Notes: generated by a model not told the origin, from the sequence alone. A DNA stretch of 64,000 nucleotides from Deinococcus arboris (GCF_009755355.1 NZ_WQLB01000001.1:1-64000), one strand, 5' to 3'. Shown: positions 14,716 through 25,001, counted from the first letter of the stretch. A program made the numbers and translations.

Positions 14716-15669
14716 TCAGGCTGCAGGGGGAGCTAGAGGTGCAGTAGGTGGTCGAGGGCGTGGATAAAGAGGTCTGGGAGTACGAGTACGACGAGAGGTA
14801 GAGCGCAGTCTCCCCAAAACGTGAGCGCGATAAGCAGCACGCTTCAAATGCAATAGCACCGCGCTTAAGTCAACACGGCCAGCCATTCTCCGCAATAATC
14901 TCCAAACAGCACGCCCTGTTGAAGAATCTATGCCCGACAGAGAGCTGAAAAAGTCAGCTCCAAGAGCTAGAATTCCTTTACCCGGAAATACATCACCTGC
15001 ATATGCACGAAGGGCATCTTCGCTAGGCAGCTCTCGCTTCCAAAGGGCGTGCATTACATTTTTAAATCTTTCGTCAATTGAATTGATGTCGTCATGGGAA
15101 GGAGCAGCGTAATCTATGAGACTATCTTCTCGCCACTTCATTTTAGCAAGAATTCTTCCCTGTTTACGTCGAATATTAGCAATTTTCGCTCTTGATCGGC
15201 GAGAGAAGGCTCGCAACATATACTCAGGAGCTTCATACCAAACCCCCAATTGTATACGCGCATCCTCATGGTAATCTGAAGGAATAATCTGAAAAATAGG
15301 AAGTTGCAGGTAATCTAGCCTAGCGTAAAGATAAGTTTTTACAGCCCGCCTAATTCTGTATTTGGACGGCGTCTTCCATCTCGAACTATGACGCACTTTC
15401 TGATGAGCCGCATGGACAAATGCTAAGAACTGTGCTCGTAGGTTTTCTTTCCTTGCGCCAGCCTCTATTGAAGGGATCAGAAGTGATAACAGAGAAGGCG
15501 CATTATCCCAAGGCACAGTTAAATGCGATTTCGCACCTACTTGAACGTGGGCACCTTTGACAACCACCTGGCCTACTTCGCTTAGAGCATATTCTTCCCA
15601 GATTGACCCTGACACTGCCGGCATCCACAGTGTGGATACCAGAGTGTTCAGAACAGGGGCTGGGGTCAC
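14716..15669 (-). CDS. AT-rich protein of unknown function beside att
   Basis: A 317-residue protein (GTG 15669; ATG 15624 is a good alternative giving about 302 residues). Most of it is clearly more AT-rich than its surroundings, which suggests separate acquisition; the last 30 residues are a GC-rich Pro/Arg tail, perhaps frame read-through into native DNA. The middle (residues 130-200) is basic and Tyr/Arg-rich (RAFSRRSRAKIANIRRKQGR), followed by acidic helices. The place next to att is where an integrase is expected, but I find no R-H-x-x-R-Y tyrosine or N-terminal serine recombinase motif. No family recognised. Confidence 0.65.
   Translation of the reverse strand: MTPAPVLNTLVSTLWMPAVSGSIWEEYALSEVGQVVVKGAHVQVGAKSHLTVPWDNAPSLLSLLIPSIEAGARKENLRAQFLAFVHAAHQKVRHSSRWKTPSKYRIRRAVKTYLYARLDYLQLPIFQIIPSDYHEDARIQLGVWYEAPEYMLRAFSRRSRAKIANIRRKQGRILAKMKWREDSLIDYAAPSHDDINSIDERFKNVMHALWKRELPSEDALRAYAGDVFPGKGILALGADFFSSLSGIDSSTGRAVWRLLRRMAGRVDLSAVLLHLKRAAYRAHVLGRLRSTSRRTRTPRPLYPRPRPPTAPLAPPAA
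15623..15637. promoter_or_regulatory. 15-base palindrome, DnaA-box-like
   Basis: ATCCACA-G-TGTGGAT is a perfect palindrome overlapping the alternative ATG at 15624. Read on the minus strand it holds GTATCCACA, one mismatch from the DnaA box TTATCCACA, facing a second similar sequence. It could be an operator or part of a replication origin. Confidence 0.4.
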
Positions 15670-15719
15670 ATCGTAAAGTTTACCCTATTCCGCTCAGACC
15701 CGAACGAAGCCGGAGGTGC

Positions 15720-15781
15720 GTGGCCCAAACGTGGCCCATTTGCCTCCGAAGTTCACTTGATCTTGCCGGATGTTCCCGGCA
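15720..15781. repeat. Repeat cluster by the att core, possible arm sites
   Basis: GTGGCCCA occurs at 15720-15727 and again at 15731-15738, exactly 11 bases apart, flanked by CGGAGG (15711) and CCTCCG (15743-15748). A TGCCGG/CCGGCA dyad follows at 15764-15781. Helically phased repeats within 150 bases of an att core are typical of integrase or excisionase arm binding. No gene is seen in 15670-15870. Confidence 0.45.
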
Positions 15782-15870
15782 TATATGGAGACTACTTATA
15801 CCGTCCAGGACGCATAAAGCCGCACACTCCCGACCATCTTAGGAATGCCCCCGCTTACGCCTTCCGCTCT

Positions 15871-15915
15871 CTTTTAATCAGCGGGTTGTAGGTTCAAGTC
15901 CTACACGTCCCACCA
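15871..15915 (+). other. Right attachment site: 3' half of a tRNA-Lys
   Basis: Starting in an anticodon loop CTTTTAA (anticodon TTT, Lys), the sequence runs through the 3' anticodon stem TCAGC, a complete T-arm (GTAGG-loop-CCTAC), the acceptor strand ACGTCCC and ACCA. The bases before it cannot form the D-arm, the 5' anticodon stem or the 5' acceptor GGGACGT, so only the 3' half exists. This is the duplicated segment left when an element integrates into a tRNA gene; the complete tRNA-Lys should be at the other end, left of the window. The exact att length cannot be known without it. Confidence 0.85.
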
Positions 15916-15921
15916 GGAAAG

Positions 15922-15947
15922 ACCTCGCCCCAGGCGGGGTTTTCTTC
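15922..15947 (+). terminator. Original terminator of the tRNA-Lys gene
   Basis: CCTCGCC and GGCGGGG arms with a short CCA loop followed by TTTTCTT, seven bases after the CCA of the tRNA fragment. It marks the first chromosomal DNA right of the element. From here to 16233 I see no gene. Confidence 0.75.
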
Positions 15948-16233
15948 ATTTTGCTTGCCTGATCCAGTCACTCCCCCAGGACCACCCTAATAGTGTTTTT
16001 CCAGGCTGACCTCTCTTCTGACAGCAGACTGCTTTCCACGCTGGGCAACGAGCAGTGGCAACCGGAACTGTCCAGGAATGCCAGGTGGGCAGGAGTACAT
16101 CAGGTACTAAAGGACAGTCAGAGGCTACAGAACAGGCCCTCCTGCCTGTCCAGATGCTTTGAACTGCTGATGGTGTCACGCCTATGGCGTTGGTCTTCCC
16201 CATTGCACTTGCAGAAGACTTTTATCTCACGAC

Positions 16234-16725
16234 TCAGGCCAGCGCCGCCTGATTGATGGGGGTGGCGGCTGCGGTCAGGGTTAGGTCCGCATCCTTTTCT
16301 TCCTGCTCGCTGGTGCGGAGTACTTCAGCGTGATGGGGAAGCTGCAGGACTTCCGCATACCGCACCACCGTGCCGTAGACAGCGATTTCATAATGTTCAA
16401 CCCGCTGCGCACAGGCAATCAGACTGGCATCCTTGACGGCGGGGACCGCGTCTTCTTTGATCATCTCGGCGCCTTCAGCAATCAAGCCCTGCATGGCCTT
16501 GCAGGTGTGGCCCCCAGGATCAAGGTTCAGCTCCTTAAAGAGCCCCTCCAGCCGCTGCGCCTGCACGCGCGTTTGGTCCAGGTGCCGTTCAAAGCCTGTT
16601 TGAAGTTGAAGGTCTGTGGCTGCCGCCGCCATCTTGGGCAGTGCGGCCAGGAGCTGGGTCTCGGCAGAGTACAGGTCGCGGAGCTGCTCAACGTACAGGT
16701 CTTTCAGCGTCTTTAGCGTTGTCAT
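16234..16725 (-). CDS. YciF/DUF892 ferritin-like protein
   Basis: About 163 residues of the DUF892 (YciE/YciF) family, four-helix ferritin-like proteins linked to stress. The signature is visible: LKDLYVEQLRDLYSAETQL at the N-terminus, then HLDQTRVQAQRLEGLF, and near residue 115 the VEHYEIAVYGTV helix; Glu, His and Glu of these helices would form the di-metal site. Its substrate is unknown; an oxidative or desiccation stress role is inferred from the family. The ATG at 16725 was preferred to the GTG nine bases before it, although its ribosome site is close. Confidence 0.88.
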   Translation of the reverse strand: MTTLKTLKDLYVEQLRDLYSAETQLLAALPKMAAAATDLQLQTGFERHLDQTRVQAQRLEGLFKELNLDPGGHTCKAMQGLIAEGAEMIKEDAVPAVKDASLIACAQRVEHYEIAVYGTVVRYAEVLQLPHHAEVLRTSEQEEKDADLTLTAAATPINQAALA

Positions 16726-16844
16726 GTCCTGCACTGTGGGTGAGCGGCATCGCCCATGCCCGCCAGTCGAGTGAACTGGTCTTCATCTGGTCCGTGTACA
16801 CGGTAAAAAGACTCTCTATCGGCCGTTCACCGTTCCGGTATGCC

Positions 16845-17006
16845 TCAGGATTTCTTCTTACTGGCATCCATAGCCGCACCTATGCCGGCCCCCAACGCCG
16901 TACCGAGCGCGACACCTATCCCGATATTGCCGAGTGCCGTCCCGACCGCCACGCCCAGGGCCACGCCGATGCCAAGACTCAACGGGAGCTTCGTTTTTGG
17001 TGTCAT
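16845..17006 (-). CDS. Small glycine-zipper membrane protein
   Basis: About 53 residues from ATG 17006; a longer frame to 17072 is possible. Nearly the whole chain is Gly/Ala/Val-rich with GxxxG spacing (GIGVALGVAVGTALGN, GIGVALGTALGAGIGAAM), the pattern of two packed membrane helices, followed by DASKKKS as a cytoplasmic end. Such proteins are common and unassigned. It follows the YciF-type gene on the same strand by 120 bases upstream, so the two may respond together. Confidence 0.65.
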   Translation of the reverse strand: MTPKTKLPLSLGIGVALGVAVGTALGNIGIGVALGTALGAGIGAAMDASKKKS

Positions 17007-17219
17007 ATCACGAGATACGACAGCAGCTGAAGGACCGTTCCCCAGTGACCCACACAGCCGCAGGAGGCTCACCTGCCATGACCAAGTGCTGTCTCTGAAT
17101 CTGCTGGGAACCCACGGAGCCTGAACCCTCCCTTGCCTCGCACCACTCTCAACTCAGGACCGAGCCATGCCCAGCCGTACTGAACGCAGGAGCCGGAACC
17201 GGAGCGTATACTCCCGCGC

Positions 17220-18110
17220 ATGACGGGTGTGCCCGCTCCACTGAACGCCCGCGCTCTGCTTCTGGCGCTGCTTATCACAGGCATCTGGGGTGTGAACTTT
17301 ATCGTGATCAAGTGGAGCGTCGCCGACGCCCCGCCCCTGCTGGTGGCGGCCCTGCGGTTCCTGGTGGCGGCGCTGCCTGCGGTGTTCTTTGTGCCGAGGC
17401 CGCGCCTGCCCGCCCGCCTGCTGTGGGGCTACGGGCTGGCCGTGGGTGTGGTGCAGTTCGGGCTGCTGTACCTGGCCATTCAGCTGGGCATGAGCGCTGG
17501 ACTTGGTTCTCTGCTGATGCAGATGCAGGCCTTCTTTACTGCGCTTCTGGCCGCGCGCTTGCTGGGCGAACGCGTGCAGCCGTGGCAGGTGCTGGGCATC
17601 ACCCTGGCGTTTAGCGGTATGGGCGTCATCGGGGCGCTGTCGGGCGGGGACCTCACGGCGCTGAGTCTGCTGCTCACCCTGCTGGCCGCGCTGGGCTGGG
17701 CGGTGAGCAACCTGTTGGTCCGGGCCTCGGGCGGCGCGAACATGTTCTCGCTTGTGGTCTGGAGCGCCCTGATTCCGCCGTTGCCGCTGGCCCTGCTGGC
17801 CGGGCTCACGAACGGCTGGGACGCCGTGGCGCGCACCCTTACCCACAGCAGCGCTGGGTTCTGGGCCGCCGTGCTGTTTATGGGTCTGGGCAACACCGTC
17901 CTGGGCTTCGGGGTGTGGGCCGCGCTCATCCAGCGGCACGGCGCGGCCCGCGTGGCACCCCTGTCACTCCTGGTGCCGGTGTTTGGTCTTCTCGCCAGCG
18001 CCCTAGCCTACCACGAGGCCTTTCCGCCCGGCAAAGTCCTGGGGGCCGCGCTGGTCTTTTCGGGCCTGGTCCTGCATGTGTTTGGCGGGCAATGGTGGCG
18101 GCGCGCGTAG
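17220..18110 (+). CDS. eamA: EamA-type inner membrane exporter
   Basis: A 296-residue protein with about ten hydrophobic segments arranged as two EamA/DMT repeats. It is close to E. coli EamA (YdeD), an exporter of O-acetylserine and cysteine, through GIWGVNFIVIK near the start, the middle WSALIPPLPL and the end APLSLLVPVFGL. The length fits (299 in E. coli). Substrate by homology only: it may export amino acids or other small metabolites. ATG 17220 is three bases inside the first plausible start region and no better one is seen. It stands alone before the tRNA pair. Confidence 0.85.
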   Translation: MTGVPAPLNARALLLALLITGIWGVNFIVIKWSVADAPPLLVAALRFLVAALPAVFFVPRPRLPARLLWGYGLAVGVVQFGLLYLAIQLGMSAGLGSLLMQMQAFFTALLAARLLGERVQPWQVLGITLAFSGMGVIGALSGGDLTALSLLLTLLAALGWAVSNLLVRASGGANMFSLVVWSALIPPLPLALLAGLTNGWDAVARTLTHSSAGFWAAVLFMGLGNTVLGFGVWAALIQRHGAARVAPLSLLVPVFGLLASALAYHEAFPPGKVLGAALVFSGLVLHVFGGQWWRRA

Positions 18111-18318
18111 GCTCTCCGGGCTTATATCTAGCGTCAGCCGCAGAGAGCCTGGCGCACAGAGGCGCTGGCCTGGAACAGCCGGCAGTCTGAAGGGAGAGGC
18201 AGACACGCCTGACCGTTTCCCACCCATAGCCGAAATCTGGGGGCCTTCCTGCCTGCACGATTGGCTTACGCTGCCTGGCCGACGCCAAAGGCGAGGGTCC
18301 TCAGGCATTCTGCTGTCG

Positions 18319-18394
18319 GTGGCCGGAGTTCAGCCGGAAGAACGCTCGCTTGTGGCGCGAGAGGTCACGGGTTCAAGCCCCGTCGGTCACCCCA
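18319..18394 (+). tRNA. tRNA-His (GTG)
   Basis: Acceptor GTGGCCG pairs with CGGTCAC (one G-T), D-arm GTTC/GAAC, anticodon loop TTGTGGC with anticodon GTG, T-arm ACGGG/CCCGT, discriminator C and encoded CCA. The G at 18318 is the extra G-1 that pairs with discriminator C73, a hallmark of tRNA-His. Confidence 0.95.
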
Positions 18395-18400
18395 ATTTAT

Positions 18401-18473
18401 AGCGCCTTAGCTCAATTGGAAGAGCATCAGATTTTGGATCTGTTGGTTCCACGTTCGAATCGTGGAGGCGCTG
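18401..18473 (+). tRNA. tRNA-Gln (TTG)
   Basis: Acceptor AGCGCCT pairs with AGGCGCT, D-arm from AGCTCAATTGG, anticodon loop TTTTGGA with anticodon TTG, T-arm CCACG/CGTGG, discriminator G. The 3' CCA is not encoded, unlike the tRNA-His six bases upstream and the tRNA-Asn at 20.6 kb, so a CCA-adding enzyme must finish it. Confidence 0.95.
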
Positions 18474-18614
18474 CTTCTATCTCAGGATGTCGTACAGCCT
18501 GGAAGCAGGCTTACCTTGGAGGTTACATTCCTAGAATCCTGCCACCTCAACCCTTTATGTCATGCCGCTGTGATAGGGCCTTCCCTATACTCAGACCATC
18601 CAAATCAGCAGTGC

Positions 18615-18664
18615 CCGCCCGAGTGAAGGCGGTTCCTTGCCCCGCCCCCGTGCGGGGCTTTTTG
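18615..18664 (+). terminator. Two-hairpin repeat with terminator, copy 1
   Basis: The 18-mer CCGCCCGAGTGAAGGCGG, itself a CCGCC/GGCGG hairpin, is followed by GCCCCG/CGGGGC and TTTTT. The same 18-mer, again followed by a terminator, is at 19536. It could close the tRNA transcript or be part of a small RNA. Confidence 0.65.
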
Positions 18665-18844
18665 GGTCTAGTGCCGCTCATGTGTGTGGCAACTCGCGCA
18701 GCCACCATGGGCAGAGCCCGAGGAGGCGCCCGTGACACCCGTCCTTCCACCACTTCACGCAACACTGGTGTCACCCTCAAATCGGGTTCTAGCGACTTTA
18801 CGCGGCTGTCATGTCCCCTCTCCGTCCAGTCAGGAGACTCAAGC

Positions 18845-19441
18845 ATGATCCGTGGTTGGTGGCTGGCACCGCTCCTCTGGGGTGCGTTCAGAACGAAGGT
18901 CCTCCGGTTCCCGACAGCCGGCTGGACCCCAACCGATGAGCGTGATGGTGTCGGCCCCCTGACGCGCCGGGACTACTGGATTGATCTGGCTGCGCCGCAG
19001 CGCTCTGGCCCAGAGGTGCTTCAGCTCATGCTCCAGCAGTTGCCGTCCCTGACACCGCCGGCGCTGGGGTGGTTCCGCCGGGTGCGCCGCACAGAGGGAC
19101 CGACCGGAGTGGGCGACCAATTCAAGATTTTGATGTTGGGCAGCCGGCGCGCACGGGTGGAGGTGGCCTTTCTTGCGCCGGACCACTTTCGTCTGCGCAC
19201 TCTTAAACAGCATTCGGAATCCGGCTGGACAGAGTTTCGCTGCTCTGCACTGTCCACAGGGGGCTACCGGCTGAGCATCCTGTCTCAGGTGAGGGCCAGC
19301 AGTTGGCTGGACCGGCTCGGTTACCTCTTGGGCATCGGCATCCTGCAGCGCCTGACGTGGGAGGCGGCCCTGCGGCGTGGCCTGCAACTGAGTGGAGGGC
19401 GCAAAGTGGGACATGGCACCACAACCTCGGAACGGCCCTAA
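18845..19441 (+). CDS. SRPBCC/DUF1990-like protein
   Basis: About 198 residues from ATG 18845, with AGGAG eight bases upstream; the longer frame to 18350 runs through the tRNAs and is rejected. The second half (GVGDQFKILMLGSRRARVEVAFLAP..., then YRLSILSQVRASSWLDRLGYLLGIGILQRLTWEAAL) has the alternating strands and final amphipathic helix of the SRPBCC/START fold and resembles DUF1990 proteins. That fold binds hydrophobic ligands; no catalytic residue is visible. Confidence in the fold is moderate. Confidence 0.65.
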   Translation: MIRGWWLAPLLWGAFRTKVLRFPTAGWTPTDERDGVGPLTRRDYWIDLAAPQRSGPEVLQLMLQQLPSLTPPALGWFRRVRRTEGPTGVGDQFKILMLGSRRARVEVAFLAPDHFRLRTLKQHSESGWTEFRCSALSTGGYRLSILSQVRASSWLDRLGYLLGIGILQRLTWEAALRRGLQLSGGRKVGHGTTTSERP

Positions 19442-19535
19442 GCGGCCACTGTCCTGCCCAGCCGGTCACTCCACCAATGGGTTGACGCCCTTTGAACACC
19501 CACCCTCTACGCTATAGGCACCCGAACAACACACC

Positions 19536-19587
19536 CCGCCCGAGTGAAGGCGGAGAGGGCCGCCCCATCGCCGTGTGGGGCTTTTTT
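19536..19587 (+). terminator. Two-hairpin repeat with terminator, copy 2
   Basis: Same 18-mer as at 18615, then GCCCC/GGGGC and TTTTTT. It lies 95 bases past the stop of the 18845-19441 gene. Confidence 0.7.
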
Positions 19588-19697
19588 ATGGCCCTCTCCT
19601 GAAGCGGAGCCCAACGTGGCCAAAGATCGTCACTCTCAACAGCTCTGGGACGAAACAAACAAGACGGAGACAGTATTGAGGGCTGCCGCTGTACAGC

Positions 19698-19931
19698 TCA
19701 ACTTGCACACAGACAAGAGCGCGGCGAAGTCATCATTTGCTCGCGCAGCACATTCAACTCGGGGGTAAAGAACGTGAGGTTATACCCCGTTGTGTCGAGC
19801 AGTTCAGCCAAGCGTTCGGTCACTGCGTCCCAGGCGGCGCTGGGCGTTTCGCCGTTTTGACACCGCATTCGGAAATCAAGTTCGGCCAGGTATTTGGCCA
19901 TGGCCCAGAGGGTGCTTTCATGCAGATACAT
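19698..19931 (-). CDS. Small hypothetical protein
   Basis: A 77-residue, probably helical protein from ATG 19931, with AGGG eight bases upstream. The central part (SAAWDAVTERLAELLDTTGYNLTFF) looks like a real helix-strand domain. Not recognised. Same strand as the next small gene to the right, 96 bases apart. Confidence 0.5.
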   Translation of the reverse strand: MYLHESTLWAMAKYLAELDFRMRCQNGETPSAAWDAVTERLAELLDTTGYNLTFFTPELNVLREQMMTSPRSCLCAS

Positions 19932-20027
19932 GCCACGACCCTACCCAGGGGTGGATGACGGCAGAATGACGCGCTCAGCGCCCACCACAGGCAGGAAACA
20001 CCTGCAGGACAGACGTTGCCGCCACCC

Positions 20028-20321
20028 TTAAGCGTGGGGCGTCTTGCCCCTGTTCTGGACTTGCTCAACCCCCTGCTCGAAGGCCTCAGCCCAGGGGCCG
20101 GGATACGGCACAGGGTCGGAGTCTTCCCTTGCCTGGTCGTCCATCCTGCCCCAGTGGAAGACCAGCGTCATAGGCCGCTCGTGCGTGATGACCTCCAGCC
20201 AGACTTCCCAACCATCCTGCTTGAGCTGTTGCAGGGCCTGACGCTGCTCGGTGGTCAGTTCGTCTTCCCAGGTGTCCTGAAGGGCCAGCGCCTCGGACAT
20301 GACTCTGAGTTCATCAATCAT
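20028..20321 (-). CDS. Small hypothetical protein
   Basis: A 97-residue acidic protein. It has a helix (ELTTEQRQALQQLKQDGW), a beta part (EVWLEVITHERPMTLVFHWG) and an acidic tail. GAGGA immediately precedes the ATG at 20321, so a start a few codons later is possible. Not recognised; it may work with the similarly sized protein downstream. Confidence 0.55.
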   Translation of the reverse strand: MIDELRVMSEALALQDTWEDELTTEQRQALQQLKQDGWEVWLEVITHERPMTLVFHWGRMDDQAREDSDPVPYPGPWAEAFEQGVEQVQNRGKTPHA

Positions 20322-20550
20322 TCCTCACCCTACCCCAGGCAGTGGATGCTGTCCCAGGTAATCCAGTTCCAGAGCGCCTGTTGCTCTCACAGCTCTGGTC
20401 TGCAAGGGTGACCCATGCTGCTGCTCAGTTTCGCAAGTTCGCCCGCCTTAGGCGGCTTCCAGAGCCTCAAAACTCACTGCAATGACCTTTTGGTGGCAGA
20501 GGGGCGTAAGGGTTTCATAGATGCAGCATTGGCACCCCTAAAGAGCAATG

Positions 20551-20584
20551 AAAGCCCCCCGCCTAATGTAAGACGGGGGGCTTT
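20551..20584 (-). terminator. Terminator of tRNA-Asn
   Basis: AAAGCCCCCC and GGGGGGCTTT form a perfect stem four bases after the 3' end of the minus-strand tRNA; the minus strand continues with CTTTCATT. Confidence 0.85.
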
Positions 20585-20585
20585 G

Positions 20586-20665
<80 letters not shown>

Positions 20666-20739
20666 TTTGGCCGTTTCTGGCGCGAGAGGGATAGTAGCAC
20701 GCACCCTGCAGGGGTGCAAGCCCCGCCCTGCACGCACCC

Positions 20740-21267
20740 TCAGGCCTGCGCCCCGCCCGGCATGATGGTCTCGGGCGTGACCCCCAGCCGGGCCAGCGCG
20801 GCCGGCCAGCGGTCACTCGCCGGCACATCCCACAGCAGGTCTGGCGAGTCCTGTTCCACCCAGACCCAGGCGCCTTCGCGCCCCTCCTGGGCAAGCTGGC
20901 CAGGTGACCAGCCGGCGTAGCCCAGCACCAGCATGTAGCGCTGCCCCGCCGCCATCACCGCCTGCAAGACCTCCAGGCTGCTCGACACGTTGAGGCCCGG
21001 CAACAGCCGCATCTCGCCGTCTATGCCCACGGCTTCCGGGTATAGACACCAACCCAGTGTCGGGTCTACCGGGCCACCCAGCCAGGCAGGGTCGTCCTGG
21101 CCCGGCGTCTCTGGCAGCAGCTCAGACACCCTCTGAGACATGGGCTGGTTGACAATCAGGCCCATTGCGCCCTTCTGGTCGTGCTCTAGCAGCAGGATAA
21201 CAGTGCCCTCGAACACCCCACCGCGCAGGTGAGGGCTGGCCACAAGAAACATAACGGGGCTGCTCAT
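20740..21267 (-). CDS. YqgE/AlgH family protein
   Basis: A 175-residue protein of the UPF0301 (YqgE/AlgH) family. Conserved features visible: FLVASPHLRGGVFEGTVI at the start, GAMGLIVNQP, the GGPV motif near residue 65, and LGYAGWSPGQLAQE near 120. The length matches the family. Its molecular role is unknown; AlgH was linked to alginate regulation in Pseudomonas. It stands alone between tRNA-Asn and a secreted protein gene. Confidence 0.92.
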   Translation of the reverse strand: MSSPVMFLVASPHLRGGVFEGTVILLLEHDQKGAMGLIVNQPMSQRVSELLPETPGQDDPAWLGGPVDPTLGWCLYPEAVGIDGEMRLLPGLNVSSSLEVLQAVMAAGQRYMLVLGYAGWSPGQLAQEGREGAWVWVEQDSPDLLWDVPASDRWPAALARLGVTPETIMPGGAQA

Positions 21268-21324
21268 GGGCTTACAGGATAAGGCGCGCCGCCAGCGGGA
21301 ACAGGGAAAGGGCTTACGGGGAGG

Positions 21325-22224
21325 TCAGTAGGTGATGGTTCGGATGACTGTTCTGGTCAGGCGACCATTCATGGTTTCCCGCTGGCTGGTCAAATTCCCC
21401 TGCGTGTCATACATGGAAGTCCAGAGCATTTCGTAGCCATCGGTGGTTCGTATGCCGAACCGGAGGACACGGCCGCCGGAGTCGGTGGCGAAGGTGGATG
21501 TCAACACTACGGTCTCACCGCGCTTCTGCTCACTCTGATTGAGGTGCCCGTCTGGTCCATAAGCATATGTGGTCTTCAACACTGTCGCTGGGACTGCAGA
21601 CCCCTTGAGCTTCTGTGATATTTCAACTGCCATGAGCCGGTTAAGCTCGTCGAAACGGGCCGTTCGTGCAATGGCGATAGCGCCGGCCAGAGTGGTTCGC
21701 TCGTAGACTTCGCGCTTTTGCAGGGAGTAGGTGCAGCTCACCTGAATCTTGACGGGCGGAAGATTCTCGTCAATCAGGTCATCCAGCTCGACGCCGGTAT
21801 AGCTGCTCAGCCGGTTGCGGCCGTCAAAGGTCAGTGTGAGCGGCGTTTTGGGCGAGGCCAGGACGCTGGTCAGTGTCACCGAGCTCTGGCCTGAGAAGGC
21901 GGCCATGATGCTGTCGGATTCCCGCTGAAAGCTTCCCTGCCAGGCAGAGCCAGTTCGACTCTGAAACGACGCGGCGGCCTGGGTCGTTCCCCGATTAGTG
22001 TTCCAAAGCACTTGAGTTATCTGGCCCCGGTCCAGCAGAAACGTGCGGGTCGCGTCACGTTGAGGGCCAACGTCGGGAAAGAAGGTGCTGACTTCGACCA
22101 CCTTCTTCGGCTGGCCCTGAAACACCGGGAACAGGCTGCCTTCCGCTTCAGGAGTTTCAAAGCAGTAGGCCGCCTGAGCGGAAGGCAGCAGGCACAGGAT
22201 ACCCACGAATAAAGCGCGTCTCAT
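21325..22224 (-). CDS. Secreted hypothetical protein
   Basis: About 299 residues from ATG 22224, which places MRRALFVGILCLLPSAQAAYC as a signal peptide with cleavage near AQA; the GTG at 22263 would add 13 residues before it. The mature part is rich in Thr/Ser/Gly beta strands with repeated YDTQGNLT- and FDGRNRLSS-like turns, resembling the YD/RHS style of repeat, but too diverged to assign. It is probably periplasmic or surface-exposed. Not recognised. Confidence 0.7.
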   Translation of the reverse strand: MRRALFVGILCLLPSAQAAYCFETPEAEGSLFPVFQGQPKKVVEVSTFFPDVGPQRDATRTFLLDRGQITQVLWNTNRGTTQAAASFQSRTGSAWQGSFQRESDSIMAAFSGQSSVTLTSVLASPKTPLTLTFDGRNRLSSYTGVELDDLIDENLPPVKIQVSCTYSLQKREVYERTTLAGAIAIARTARFDELNRLMAVEISQKLKGSAVPATVLKTTYAYGPDGHLNQSEQKRGETVVLTSTFATDSGGRVLRFGIRTTDGYEMLWTSMYDTQGNLTSQRETMNGRLTRTVIRTITY

Positions 22225-22264
22225 CACGGCCACAGCATAGAGATTCACTCTCCTGCACGCCACG

Positions 22265-22291
22265 AAAAACCCCCGCCACCACGGGCGGGGG
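22265..22291 (-). terminator. Terminator of lon
   Basis: CCCCCGCC and GGCGGGGG form the stem just past the lon stop; the minus strand then has TTTTT. Confidence 0.85.
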
Positions 22292-22308
22292 TCAGAACTT
22301 CATTGTGT

Positions 22309-24756
<2,448 letters not shown>

Positions 24757-24824
24757 GGTCGGAACTCCTTTGGCCCGGGTGGGTCGTGACGAGAGCGGGT
24801 TCCTGAAAATGCAAAACCAGGAAA

Positions 24825-24863
24825 CTTGAGTGCAAGTATATCAAGTTTAACGGGTGGGGACAA
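24825..24863 (-). promoter_or_regulatory. lon promoter overlapped by an HspR HAIR operator
   Basis: On the minus strand -35 TTGTCC (24858-24863), a 17-base spacer and -10 TATACT (24835-24840). Across the -10 lies CTTGAGT-N7-TATCAAG (24825-24845), matching the HAIR consensus CTTGAGT-N7-ACTCAAG with two mismatches and the exact spacing. The wider dyad AAACTTGA/TCAAGTTT is perfect. HspR is known to repress lon in D. radiodurans. Confidence 0.8.
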
Positions 24864-25001
24864 GTGCGGCGGCGCCTGGGCGCGGACCTAACAAAACTCG
24901 TTCTCCACGACAAAAGCCTAGCGCTCAGCACCTGACACAACCCTCACGCGAAGCTGACGCAGCCTTGAACAATTGCCGGGCAGACCTGCCAGACTGGCCC
25001 C

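Noticed and set aside
1..15900. An integrase, terminase, capsid or conjugation gene inside the element
   Set aside because: I looked for tyrosine and serine recombinase motifs and for structural gene patterns and found none in this part, so the element type is left open.
15840..15915. A complete tRNA-Lys gene
   Set aside because: The 5' acceptor, D-arm and 5' anticodon stem cannot be found upstream; only the 3' half exists.
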